NCBI RefSeq assembly: GCF_014170305.1
Contig: NZ_LZZT01000045.1
Span: 124,001-188,000, forward strand
Source: Achromobacter sp. UMC71
Lineage (GTDB): Bacteria; Pseudomonadota; Gammaproteobacteria; Burkholderiales; Burkholderiaceae_B
Reading direction: 5' to 3'
DNA length: 64,000 nucleotides
The position numbers were made by a program, and so were the translations under genes. Each line of letters opens with the position of its first letter. Position 1 is the stretch's first letter. The notes under the pieces were generated by a model. That model saw nothing but the letters and a program-made list of their open reading frames with translations. It searched no databases and had not been told where the DNA came from. This document shows positions 25,023 through 33,664 of this stretch, piece by piece.

Positions 25023-26300
25023 ATGAACACCCAATTGATCCGCGCCACCTACCTGATCGAAACCCCGCTGGACCCGGCACGCGTGGCCGAGGTCATGGCG
25101 GGAGAACAGTCCTGCGGCACCTTCACGCGCGTGCAGGGCGAGACCGACGAACTGCGTGCGCGCGCCCGCGCCCAGGTGGAATCCATCCAGGAACTGGCCG
25201 GCGCCGATACGCCCAGCCTGCCCAATGCCTGGCTGGACCGCCAGACCGGCGCCCGGTCGGCTCCTCTGCGCCGGGCACGCGTGCGCGTCGCCTTTCCGGT
25301 CGCCAACATCGGCCCCAACCTGCCGACCCTGGCGGCCACCGTCGGCGGCAACCTGTATGACCTTGGCGAACTGACCGGCCTGCGCCTGGAGCACCTGGAG
25401 CTGCCGCCCGACTACCGCGCCCAGTTCGAGATGCCCCAGGCAGGCATCATCGGCACGCGCCAGCTGGCCGGCGTACCCCAGGGACCGCTGATCGGCACCA
25501 TCATCAAACCCAACGTCGGCTTGACGTCCGAGCAGACCGCGCATCTGGTCGCGCAGCTGTGCGCGGCCGGCGTGGACTTCATCAAGGACGATGAAGTCTG
25601 CGCCAACCCTGCGCATGCGCCCCTGGCGCAACGCGTGGCGGCTGTGATGGCCGTGGTGCGCGCGCACCGCGAGCGCACCGGGCGCCGCGTCATGGTCGCC
25701 TTCAACATCACCGACGAAACCGACGCGATGCGGCGCCATGCCGATCTGATCGCGCGCGAGGAAGGCACCTGCGTGATGGCCAGCCTGAACTGGTGTGGAT
25801 ACGCCGCCATCCAGACCCTGCGCCGCAGCACGCCGCTGGCGCTGCACGGACACCGCAACGGCTATGGCGCGCTGTCGCGCCACCCCTTGCTGGGCATTGG
25901 CTTTCAGGCCTATCAGACGCTGTGGCGCCTGGCTGGCGTGGACCACATGCACGTGCACGGCTTGCAAGGCAAGTTCTCGCAGACCGATGCCGAGGTGATC
26001 GACAGCGCCCGCGATTGCCTGGCGCCGCTCACCCCCGGCATCGACGATGCGGTGATGCCGGCGTTTTCCTCCGGCCAATGGGCCGGCACGGTGCCGGCGA
26101 CTTGGGCCGCCGTGCGCAGCGACGATCTGTTGTTCATGGCCGGCGGCGGCATCCTGGCGCATCCGGACGGGCCGGCGGCTGGCGTCCAGAGCATCCGCCA
26201 GGCCTGGCTCGCCACGCGCGCCGGGATCGACTTGGCGACTTTCGCCGCCAGCGCCCCCGAACTGCAGCGCGCGCTGGCGTTCTTCGGATCCCGCGCATGA
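25023..26300 (+). CDS. RuBisCO-like protein, probable OiaX/OiaT-type decarboxylase or hydrolase
   Basis: A 425-residue form IV RuBisCO-like protein. Around residue 190 it has GVDFIKDDEV, keeping the carbamylated Lys and the Mg2+ ligands Asp and Glu of RuBisCO. Upstream is TIIKPNVGL, keeping the first active-site Lys but with Asn for the second. Loop 6 and other carboxylase residues differ, so CO2 fixation is not expected. Next to a DUF1537 kinase, the best-known match is 3-oxo-isoapionate-4-phosphate decarboxylase (OiaX) or transcarboxylase/hydrolase (OiaT) of D-apionate catabolism. The stop overlaps the kinase start (ATGA). MtnW of methionine salvage is less likely because no other salvage gene is present. 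Confidence 0.75.
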   Translation: MNTQLIRATYLIETPLDPARVAEVMAGEQSCGTFTRVQGETDELRARARAQVESIQELAGADTPSLPNAWLDRQTGARSAPLRRARVRVAFPVANIGPNLPTLAATVGGNLYDLGELTGLRLEHLELPPDYRAQFEMPQAGIIGTRQLAGVPQGPLIGTIIKPNVGLTSEQTAHLVAQLCAAGVDFIKDDEVCANPAHAPLAQRVAAVMAVVRAHRERTGRRVMVAFNITDETDAMRRHADLIAREEGTCVMASLNWCGYAAIQTLRRSTPLALHGHRNGYGALSRHPLLGIGFQAYQTLWRLAGVDHMHVHGLQGKFSQTDAEVIDSARDCLAPLTPGIDDAVMPAFSSGQWAGTVPATWAAVRSDDLLFMAGGGILAHPDGPAAGVQSIRQAWLATRAGIDLATFAASAPELQRALAFFGSRA

Positions 26301-27643
26301 CGCGCGCGGCCGCCGACATGCCCGCGCCGCAAGTCTGCTGGTACGGGGACGATTTCACCGGCGCAACCGATACGCTGGCGCATGTCGCGCTGGCCGGCTG
26401 GCGCAGCCTGCTTTTCCTGGGCGTGCCCACGCCCGCGCAACGGCTGCGCGCGGGGCCGCTGGATGCCCTGGGCATCGCCGGCGCGGCGCGCGCTATGGCG
26501 CCGGCCGACATGCAGGCCGCGTTGCGCCCGGTCGGCCGCTACCTGGCCGCCACCGGCGCCCGCGTGTTGCACTACAAGTGCTGTTCGACGTTTGACAGCG
26601 CGCCGCAGGTGGGCAGCATCGGCGCGGCCGTCGGCGAACTGCGGCGCCACATGCCGAATCCGTTCATCCCGATCGTCGGCGGGCAGCCCGGTATCGGGCG
26701 CTATTGCAGCTTCGCCAATCTGTACGCCCGCGCGGGCGCCGCACCCGGCATCCACCGGATCGACCGGCATCCCGTCATGCGCGCGCACCCGGTCACGCCC
26801 ATGCACGAAGCCGACCTGCGCCTGCACCTGGCCGCGCAGGGCCTGGACGCCATCGAATCGTTGCCCCATACCGCGTATCCGCGGCCAGGCGACCCGGACG
26901 CGGTCGATCGCTGGATCGACGGCACGCTGGACGCCATCAACGGCCCCTTGCTGCTGGACCTGATCGACGACGAACAATTGCCCCTGATCGGCCGGTTGAT
27001 CTGGCGTGCGGCAACGCGCCAGCCGCTGCTGGCGGTGGGGCCCAGCAGCGTGCAGCAGGCGTTGACCGTCGCGGCCACGCTCGGGCGCGGGCCTGAGATA
27101 TCCCGGCCAACGCTTGCTCCCGCCCAGGGGCCGGTGCTGGTGGTGGCCGGCAGCCTCTCGCCGGTCACCGCCAGGCAGCTGGAATCGAGCCGGCTATACA
27201 CGCGCCACCCCCTGCAGGTGGCGCGCTTGCTGGACGACCCCGCCTACGCTGGCGCGTGCGTGCAAGCGGCGGCGACCGCGCTGGGCCAGGGCCGCAACGT
27301 CCTGGTACACACCGACGCCCCCGCGCAGACGCCCTCGCCAGCCCGCACCGACGCCACGGCCCGCGCCACCGGCCAACTGCTACACGACATCGTCCACGCC
27401 AGCGCCAGGGCCGGCCAGCGCTTGTCGCGCCTGGGCATCGCGGGTGGCGACACCTCCAGCCACGCGGCCCTGGGCCTGGGCTTATGGGGCCTGAGCTTCC
27501 ACAGCGTGCTCAGCCCGGGCGTCACGATCAGCCTGTCGCACAGTGACGATCCGCTGACCGACGGTCTGCAGCTGATGCTCAAGGGGGGGCAGATGGGCGG
27601 CGATACCTTGTTCGACGACCTGGTCCTGGGCCAACCCGGATAA
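26297..27643 (+). CDS. DUF1537 four-carbon/branched acid-sugar kinase (OiaK-like)
   Basis: A 448-residue kinase. The N-terminal substrate domain opens with WYGDDFTGATDTLAH, containing the GDDFTGATD motif of the family. The C-terminal nucleotide-binding domain includes VLVVAGSLSPVTARQ and LGIAGGDTSSHAAL (GGDTS motif). DUF1537 proteins phosphorylate D-threonate, 3-oxo-tetronate or 3-oxo-isoapionate. The coupling with a RuBisCO-like gene argues for the 3-oxo-isoapionate kinase (OiaK) role, making the 4-phosphate substrate of the RuBisCO-like protein. The start overlaps the upstream stop by 4 nt; longer frames upstream are antisense-like shadows of the RuBisCO-like gene. Confidence 0.78.
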   Translation: MTRAAADMPAPQVCWYGDDFTGATDTLAHVALAGWRSLLFLGVPTPAQRLRAGPLDALGIAGAARAMAPADMQAALRPVGRYLAATGARVLHYKCCSTFDSAPQVGSIGAAVGELRRHMPNPFIPIVGGQPGIGRYCSFANLYARAGAAPGIHRIDRHPVMRAHPVTPMHEADLRLHLAAQGLDAIESLPHTAYPRPGDPDAVDRWIDGTLDAINGPLLLDLIDDEQLPLIGRLIWRAATRQPLLAVGPSSVQQALTVAATLGRGPEISRPTLAPAQGPVLVVAGSLSPVTARQLESSRLYTRHPLQVARLLDDPAYAGACVQAAATALGQGRNVLVHTDAPAQTPSPARTDATARATGQLLHDIVHASARAGQRLSRLGIAGGDTSSHAALGLGLWGLSFHSVLSPGVTISLSHSDDPLTDGLQLMLKGGQMGGDTLFDDLVLGQPG

Positions 27644-27829
27644 GCGCGGCGCAAGCCGTCCATGTCCTGGATGCGTGATGTCGCGCGCCGGTCGCGGCGT
27701 CTCATTATTCGCACCAATCTGTCTCGACTTCAGGCTCATCGCGGTTTTTACCGAATGCCGCGGGGTACATTCGCCCACGATTTCCCTTCGGGAAATGCAA
27801 TCGCTTTCCCCATGATCAAGAGGCCGACA

Positions 27830-28864
27830 ATGTCCCATTTCTCCGCGTCCCGCATCGCCGCCCTGGCGCTGGCGGCATGCTCCGGCGCGAACGCGCAGCC
27901 CGCCCCCGACGCCCCGGTGCAGGTCACCGTCGACAATTTCGCCCGCGCCGAGTCCGATCTGTACCTGGGCAAGATGGTGGCCGATGGCGGACTGGGCAAG
28001 TTCGTGCATAGCCGCGAACCCGTCGCCATCGACGCCCAGAACGTCATCCGCATGAATCGCGACACGCTGTACTCCGAAGCCGTGTTCGATCTGGATGCGG
28101 GCCCGGTCACGATCACCTTGCCCGAGGCCGGCAAGCGCTTCATGTCCACGCTGGTCGTCGACGAGAACCACTACGTGCCCGCTGTTTTTTACGGCGGCGG
28201 CACCCATACGCTGAAAAAAGAGGATATCGGCACGCGCTACGTCTTCGTCGCGATCCGCACCCTCGTCGACCCGGCCGATCCGAAAGACGTGGCCCAGGTG
28301 CATGCGCTGCAGGATGCCATGCGAATCAACCAGGCCACGCCGGGAGCATTCGAGGTGCCCAAGTGGGATCCGGCCAGCCAGAAGAGGATCCGCGACGCCC
28401 TGCTGGTGCTGGCGGCAACGATGCCGAACTACAACCAGGCCTTCGGCACGAAGGCCTCGGTCGACCCGATCCAGCATCTGCTCGGCACCGCGGCCGGCTG
28501 GGGCGGCAATCCGGCCAAGGACGCCACCTACCTGAACGGCGAAATCCCGAACAACGACGGCAAGACCGTCTACCAGCTCAAGGTGGGCAATGTGCCGGTC
28601 AAGAGCTTCTGGTCCGTCGCCGTCTACAACGCGGAAGGCTATTTCCAGAAGAACCCGTATGACGCCTACTCGCTGAACAACCTTACCGCCAAGAAAGGCG
28701 CGGACGGCTCGATCCTGATCCAGTTCGGCGGCTGCGACGGCAAGATCGCCAACTGCCTGCCCATCACGCCGGGCTGGAACTATACGGTCCGGTTGTATCA
28801 GCCTGGTGATGAGATCCTGACAGGCAAGTGGGTGTTTCCCAAGCCGCAAGCCGTAGCGCAGTAA
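27830..28864 (+). CDS. DUF1254/DUF1214 exported protein, short form
   Basis: About 344 residues. The signal peptide is MSHFSASRIAALALAACS, with an LAAC lipobox-like end; another cleavage site at GANAQ is possible. DUF1254 (IRMNRDTLYSEAVFDLDAGPV) is followed by DUF1214 (VKSFWSVAVYNAEGYFQ; GWNYTVRLYQPGDE). It is ~140 residues shorter than the two paralogues at 10.5-13.6 kb. The start at 27830 has AAGAGG upstream; 27812 (MIKRPT) is an alternative. It follows the kinase gene by 186 nt and is probably independent of it. Function unknown. Confidence 0.75.
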   Translation: MSHFSASRIAALALAACSGANAQPAPDAPVQVTVDNFARAESDLYLGKMVADGGLGKFVHSREPVAIDAQNVIRMNRDTLYSEAVFDLDAGPVTITLPEAGKRFMSTLVVDENHYVPAVFYGGGTHTLKKEDIGTRYVFVAIRTLVDPADPKDVAQVHALQDAMRINQATPGAFEVPKWDPASQKRIRDALLVLAATMPNYNQAFGTKASVDPIQHLLGTAAGWGGNPAKDATYLNGEIPNNDGKTVYQLKVGNVPVKSFWSVAVYNAEGYFQKNPYDAYSLNNLTAKKGADGSILIQFGGCDGKIANCLPITPGWNYTVRLYQPGDEILTGKWVFPKPQAVAQ

Positions 28865-29052
28865 ACGGCACGCGTTCGCCCGGCAACAAAATTCTTGCAC
28901 TTGCAACAGAGCATGGCTCCGGCGCCAGCCCGCCGGCCTGCTGACGTATCCTCTTCGCACAACCAATAGCGATAAACCGGCTGGGGACAGGCCTCTTTTC
29001 CATTTCGATGGCGGACACGCCATGGCCCCTGCCATTCGGAGAGGAGAAGACG

Positions 29053-30477
29053 TTGGCCAATACCCCCAACACGGAACTCAAAGGCGGCCTCAAGTCCCGC
29101 CATCTCACGATGATGTCCATCGCGGGCGTCATCGGCGCGGCGCTATTCGTGGGGTCCGGCAAGCAGATCGCGCTGGCCGGGCCCGCCGTCATCCTGGCCT
29201 ACATCGGCGGCGGCCTGCTGGTCATCCTGGCGATGCGCATGCTGGGCGAGATGGCGGTGGCGCAGCCCGATACCGGTTCGTTTTCCACGTACGCCGACCG
29301 CGCCATCGGGCGCTGGGCCGGCTTCACCATCGGCTGGCTCTATTGGTACTTCTGGGCGCTTTTGATGGGCTGGGAAGCCTATGTCGCCGGCCAGATCCTG
29401 CATGGCTGGTTTCCCATGGTGCCGGCCTGGGGCTATGGACTGCTGGTGACCGTGTCGCTCATCGTCGTCAATTTCCTCAACGTGCGCAACTACGGCGAAT
29501 TCGAATTCTGGTTCGCGCTGATCAAGGTGGTGGCCATCGTCGTCTTTCTCATCATGGGAAGCCTGGCGCTGGTGCATGTCTGGCCGTGGGGCGATGCCAA
29601 CGGCTGGTCCCAGCTGACAAGCCAGGGCTTCATGCCCAACGGGCCCAAGGCCGTGGTGGTGGCGCTGCTGGGCGTGATGTTCGCCTTCATCGGCGCCGAG
29701 ATCGTCACCGTCGCCGCCGCCGAATCCGCCAATCCGGGCCGCGAAATCATCAAGACCACGCGGTCGGTGGTATGGCGCATCTGCCTGTTCTACGTGGGTT
29801 CGATCTTCATCGTGGTCTGCCTGGTGCCGTACAACGCGCCGGGCCTGACCGACCCCACCCGCGGCACCTACAACGTCGCGCTTGACGCGCTGGGCATCCC
29901 GCACGCGCAACTGATCGTCAACTTCATCGTGCTGACCTCGGTGTGCAGCTGCTTCAACTCGGCGCTCTATACCGCCTCGCGCATGCTCTATTCGCTGTCC
30001 AAGCGCGGCGATGCCCACCGCATCATGCAGATCACCGGGCGCGACACGGGTACGCCGTATGTCGGCGTGCTGATCTCCAGCGTCTTCGCGTTTGTCGCGG
30101 TCTGGATGATGGCCACGTCCAAGATGGACGTGTACGACGTCCTGATGCAGGCCACCGGCACCATCGCCCTGTTCGTCTACCTGGCCATCGCCTTCTCGCA
30201 GCTGCGCATGCGCCAGCGCCTGCAGGCGCAAGGCGTGGAACTGAAGTTCAAGATGTGGCTGTTTCCGTGGCTGACGTACGCGGTCATCGTCTGCATCATC
30301 GCCGCACTCGTGACGATGGTGCTGGAAGGCACGTACCGCAACGAAGTGCTCTACACCGCCATCCTGGCGGCCGCGATCGTTGCCATGGGTATCGTTGCGC
30401 AGGTATGCGGCATCGGCACGCGCCGCGTAGCGGCGTCGGACGCCGGAGATGCGCGCCTGTCAGAGAGCCGCGCCTGA
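29053..30477 (+). CDS. Amino acid permease (GABA permease-like, APC family)
   Basis: About 474 residues with twelve predicted membrane helices. The N-terminal signature LKSRHLTMMSIAGVIGAALFVGSG matches the APC/AAT family (GabP, ProY, AnsP). Helix 6 has AFIGAEIVTVAAAESANPGREI, a family hallmark. It is closest in appearance to GABA permease; the substrate could be another amino acid. I start at TTG 29053, with AGGAGAAG 5-10 nt upstream; an ATG at 29008 in the same frame has no RBS. Convergent with the zeta-like gene. Confidence 0.75.
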   Translation: MANTPNTELKGGLKSRHLTMMSIAGVIGAALFVGSGKQIALAGPAVILAYIGGGLLVILAMRMLGEMAVAQPDTGSFSTYADRAIGRWAGFTIGWLYWYFWALLMGWEAYVAGQILHGWFPMVPAWGYGLLVTVSLIVVNFLNVRNYGEFEFWFALIKVVAIVVFLIMGSLALVHVWPWGDANGWSQLTSQGFMPNGPKAVVVALLGVMFAFIGAEIVTVAAAESANPGREIIKTTRSVVWRICLFYVGSIFIVVCLVPYNAPGLTDPTRGTYNVALDALGIPHAQLIVNFIVLTSVCSCFNSALYTASRMLYSLSKRGDAHRIMQITGRDTGTPYVGVLISSVFAFVAVWMMATSKMDVYDVLMQATGTIALFVYLAIAFSQLRMRQRLQAQGVELKFKMWLFPWLTYAVIVCIIAALVTMVLEGTYRNEVLYTAILAAAIVAMGIVAQVCGIGTRRVAASDAGDARLSESRA

Positions 30478-30503
30478 TAAAAATGTCCGCAGATTCACGA
30501 TCG

Positions 30504-30536
30504 GCTGTCCGCCACCCTCATTCCCCGGCGGACAGC
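30504..30536. terminator. 10-bp hairpin between convergent genes
   Basis: GCTGTCCGCC (30504-30513) pairs with 30527-30536. It lies just past the permease stop and overlaps the 3' end of the zeta-like gene. There is no clear T-run, so termination is plausible but not certain. Confidence 0.35.
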
Positions 30537-31150
30537 GCGGCCTCGACCAGGGGTTTGGCCCACCCGGGCGTCGCCCGCAACGCGGATATCGACGTAGGAA
30601 ACAGAACGGCGCGACCTTCCAATTGCAGGACGAGCACGGGCTCGGGCACGGCCTGGCCCACCCCGACATCGGCGCTGTTGTCGTAGACGCGCAGGTACGC
30701 AAGATGGGGCATCAGATCCAGCAGATTGCGATACGACGTGCGACAGCGTTCGCGAATCCGCGCTTCGGGAATGGGGTGCCCGCCCTGGGTGACGCGGAAC
30801 GCCACACGCGCAATATGCTGTTCCGCATCGCGCAGTCCGCAAAACCACATGAGGATGTCGTGCGAGCCTGCGGCGGCGATGAGCTTCTCGACGATCGTGC
30901 GGCCACCCAGCGTTGTCTCGAACGCGAAACTGAAGCCTGCTTCAACCGCTACGTCCAGGCGCCGTACGCCCTCGAGCCAGGCATCCCCATTGGCCTGCTG
31001 CTGCGAACAACCGTGCTGCTGCATCAACGCGCGTGCATAGCTGTCGGGGTTGAACCAGGTCATTCCGCCTTGGGTCAGCACATGACCGCCCACGGAACTC
31101 TTGCCGGCGCCGTTCACCCCGGCCAGCACATACAGGACCGGACGAGACAT
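30518..31150 (-). CDS. Zeta-toxin-like kinase
   Basis: A 210-residue P-loop protein with Walker A AGVNGAGKSSVGG (~10-22). Then comes FNPDSYARAL, like the substrate-binding Asp region of zeta toxins, and FAFETTLGGRTIV. Zeta toxins phosphorylate UDP-N-acetylglucosamine and block wall synthesis. Shorter chromosomal relatives may act on other substrates. The ATG overlaps the stop of the upstream Phd-like gene (TGATG), so the pair is a coupled toxin-antitoxin operon. The usual epsilon antitoxin is absent. Confidence 0.75.
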   Translation of the reverse strand: MSRPVLYVLAGVNGAGKSSVGGHVLTQGGMTWFNPDSYARALMQQHGCSQQQANGDAWLEGVRRLDVAVEAGFSFAFETTLGGRTIVEKLIAAAGSHDILMWFCGLRDAEQHIARVAFRVTQGGHPIPEARIRERCRTSYRNLLDLMPHLAYLRVYDNSADVGVGQAVPEPVLVLQLEGRAVLFPTSISALRATPGWAKPLVEAALSAGE

Positions 31151-31512
31151 CAGTACGTCGACCCGGCCTTGACACCGCCGTTGAGTTTGCCGGGATTACC
31201 CATGATGTCCCGCAACCGGTCTGCCGCGGAATCTTCCTTCAGGGATGCCAGGCGCTGATCGAAGCGCTGGCGCAGTTCGTTCACGGGATCCGGCACCGCC
31301 TGCTGGGCCGCCTGCAAGGCGTCGACCAAGCCGGTGTACTCGGCAATGCTGAGAATGACGGCTTCGGGCTCGTTGTGGTTGGTGACCAACAACCTGCCTT
31401 CGCCCGCCGCAAGCGTACGAACGATGCCGCGCCAGCCGTCCTTCTTGACGGCGGAGGCCGCCGCGACCGGCAGGCGGGCCAAGGATTGGGCAAGACGAGC
31501 AGTAGCGGCCAT
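31150..31512 (-). CDS. Phd/YefM-like antitoxin
   Basis: A 120-residue protein. The N-terminal half (GEGRLLVTNHNEPEAVILSIAEYTGLVDAL, residues ~35-64) is the Phd/YefM fold, with the Glu-Pro-Glu-Ala-Val strand typical of it. The C-terminal half is charged and helical and probably wraps the toxin. Start ATG 31512 with GGAG 7 nt upstream. Two palindromes just upstream (31535-31549 and ~31552-31566) are likely autoregulatory operators. Pairing of a Phd-type antitoxin with a zeta-type toxin differs from the classic epsilon-zeta arrangement. Confidence 0.7.
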   Translation of the reverse strand: MAATARLAQSLARLPVAAASAVKKDGWRGIVRTLAAGEGRLLVTNHNEPEAVILSIAEYTGLVDALQAAQQAVPDPVNELRQRFDQRLASLKEDSAADRLRDIMGNPGKLNGGVKAGSTY

Positions 31513-31534
31513 GGTCAATCTCCAGCAGAGCATA

Positions 31535-31549
31535 TGGACATTTTGTCCA
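31535..31549. promoter_or_regulatory. Likely TA operator palindrome
   Basis: TGGACA-TTT-TGTCCA is a perfect inverted repeat 23 nt upstream of the antitoxin start. A second GGG...CCC palindrome lies ~17 nt further. Phd-type antitoxins bind tandem short palindromes over their own promoter. Confidence 0.6.
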
Positions 31550-31880
31550 ATTTGGGAATTTTACCCATTTCCTGCCACTAAAGCTTGTATACAATCGCGA
31601 ACCCGGGAAACCATCGTCATTTGTCGGGGTATTCCCGTAGACGGAACGAGAATCGTCTAGTCTCTGCCTAGCCTGCCCGAACTACAAGCTGCAGATGCAC
31701 CCTGCGCCGAAATAAGCGGCGTTTGATCCACTTTTGCCCGATTGCCTGCTCCCGGCCGCCTGTCCCAAGACGCCCAGGGCGGCCTTTCGCGTGCTTGACC
31801 GCCACGGAGGCGCCCACCCTGTCTACCCGAAGTCCCCCATAAGAAAAACATAATCCTTTGAACCAAAAGGTCCTAATCCC

Positions 31881-33602
31881 ATGAAAAAGTTCCTAAAAAT
31901 CGTGGGCAGCCTGGCTGCATTGCTGGTCATTGCGGCGGCGCTGTTTCTTTACTGGCCGTTGCACCAGCGCTCGGTGCCGGCGGCCGACAACGACAAGCCT
32001 GTCGACGCCGTGCTCGTCGGCGGCGGCATCATGAGCGTGACGCTGGCCACTTATCTGCAGGAATTGCAGCCGGACTGGCACGTCGAGCTCTATGAACGCC
32101 TGGACGGCGTGGCACTGGAAAGCTCCAATGGCTGGAACAATGCGGGTACCGGCCACTCGGGCTTTGCCGAGCTGAACTACACCCCTGAAATGCCCGATGG
32201 CTCCGTGGATATCAAGCGCGCCATCAACATCGCCGAGCAGTTCGAGATTTCGCGCCAGTTCTGGGCGCATCAGGTCAAGGCCGGACGCCTGGGCCAACCC
32301 TCGGACTTCATCAACCCCACGGGCCACATGAGCTTCGTGTGGGGCGACGACCGCATCGAATACCTGCGCAAGCGCCGCGACGCGCTGGTCAAGAGTCCGC
32401 TGTTCTACGGCATGGAATATTCCACCGACCCGGCCCAGATCAAGCAATGGGCGCCGCTGTTGATGGAAGGCCGCGATCCGAACCAGAAGGTCGCCGCCAC
32501 CTACATGCCGCTGGGCACCGACGTGAACTTCGGCGTGATCACGAACCAGCTCACCAAGGGTCTGCAGCGCAACCCTAACTTCAAGCTGCAGCTGCAGCAT
32601 GAAGTCACGGCCCTGCGCCAGAACGACGACAAGACGTGGAACGTCACCGTCAAGGACCTGAAAACCAACCAGGAACGCACCACCAAGGCGCGCTTCGTCT
32701 TCATCGGCGCCGGCGGCGCATCGCTCAAGGTGCTGCAGATGTCCGGCATCCCCGAGTCGAAGAACTACGCCGGCTTCCCCGTGGGCGGGCAGTTCCTGGC
32801 GTTTGACGCGTCGGCCATCGCGGGCCGCCACGAGGTCAAGGCCTACGGCATGGCCGACACGGACTCGCCGCCGATGTCGGTGCCCCACCTGGACGCGCGC
32901 AAGCTGGACGGCAAGCCGGTGGTGCTGTTCGGCCCGTTCGCCCTGGCCACGACCAAGTTCCTCAAGCAAGGCTCGGCGTTTGACCTGTTCTCGTCGGTGA
33001 ACCACAACAACGTCGCCAGCATGGTAGACGTGGGGCTGGAGAACCTGGACCTGGTCAAATACCTGGTCAACCAGGCCCAGTTGACCGACGCAGACCGCCA
33101 CAACCAACTGCTGAAGTACTTCCCGCAGGCCAAGCGCGAAGACTGGCGCCTGGTGACGGCCGGCGAACGCGTACAGGTCATCAAGCGTGATCCGGAGAAA
33201 GGCGCGATCCTGCAGTTCGGCACCGAAGTCGTGACCGACAAGGACAACACGATCGCGGCGCTGCTGGGGGCCTCCCCGGGAGCATCGACCTCGCCTCCGA
33301 TCATGCTGAACCTGTTGGCCAAGGCCTTCCCGCAGCAGATGGAAGCGGGCTGGAAGGCGCGCCTGAAGGAAATCATTCCGTCGTATGGCCAGAAGCTGAA
33401 TGACAGCCCCGCGCTGACCAATCAGATCCGCACGCTGACCAGCCAGACGCTGAACCTGCCCTACGTGGAAGTGCCGGTGGCCGAAGGCGCCGCCACGACA
33501 TCGCCCGCACCGGTGGTAGCGCCGGCGCCCGCGCCCCAGCCGCCGGTTCCGGCTGTGCCGGCGCCGGGCCGTAACGCCAATACCGAGATGCAGGCCCTGT
33601 AA
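31881..33602 (+). CDS. mqo: Malate:quinone oxidoreductase
   Basis: A 573-residue FAD enzyme that oxidises malate to oxaloacetate and passes electrons to quinone (TCA cycle, inner membrane). FAD motif: [19 protein letters not shown] (~41-59). The Mqo family pattern follows ([37 protein letters not shown]). Unlike typical Mqo (~500 residues) it has an N-terminal hydrophobic anchor (residues 5-25) and a Pro/Ala-rich tail of ~35 residues. The anchor would place it in the membrane, but a periplasmic flavin domain would be unusual unless the topology is N-out. Followed by a strong terminator. Confidence 0.88.
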   Translation: MKKFLKIVGSLAALLVIAAALFLYWPLHQRSVPAADNDKPVDAVLVGGGIMSVTLATYLQELQPDWHVELYERLDGVALESSNGWNNAGTGHSGFAELNYTPEMPDGSVDIKRAINIAEQFEISRQFWAHQVKAGRLGQPSDFINPTGHMSFVWGDDRIEYLRKRRDALVKSPLFYGMEYSTDPAQIKQWAPLLMEGRDPNQKVAATYMPLGTDVNFGVITNQLTKGLQRNPNFKLQLQHEVTALRQNDDKTWNVTVKDLKTNQERTTKARFVFIGAGGASLKVLQMSGIPESKNYAGFPVGGQFLAFDASAIAGRHEVKAYGMADTDSPPMSVPHLDARKLDGKPVVLFGPFALATTKFLKQGSAFDLFSSVNHNNVASMVDVGLENLDLVKYLVNQAQLTDADRHNQLLKYFPQAKREDWRLVTAGERVQVIKRDPEKGAILQFGTEVVTDKDNTIAALLGASPGASTSPPIMLNLLAKAFPQQMEAGWKARLKEIIPSYGQKLNDSPALTNQIRTLTSQTLNLPYVEVPVAEGAATTSPAPVVAPAPAPQPPVPAVPAPGRNANTEMQAL

Positions 33603-33623
33603 GGGACGGCAACTTGGCAGGAC

Positions 33624-33664
33624 ATCGGGGGAAGCCGGCTCGCGCCGGCTTCCCCCGATTTTTT
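33624..33664 (+). terminator. Rho-independent terminator of mqo
   Basis: A perfect 16-bp stem (33624-33639 with 33644-33659) has a TCGC tetraloop followed by TTTTTTATT. It lies 22 nt after the mqo stop, between convergent mqo and ligD, and runs into the ligD stop region. Confidence 0.9.
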
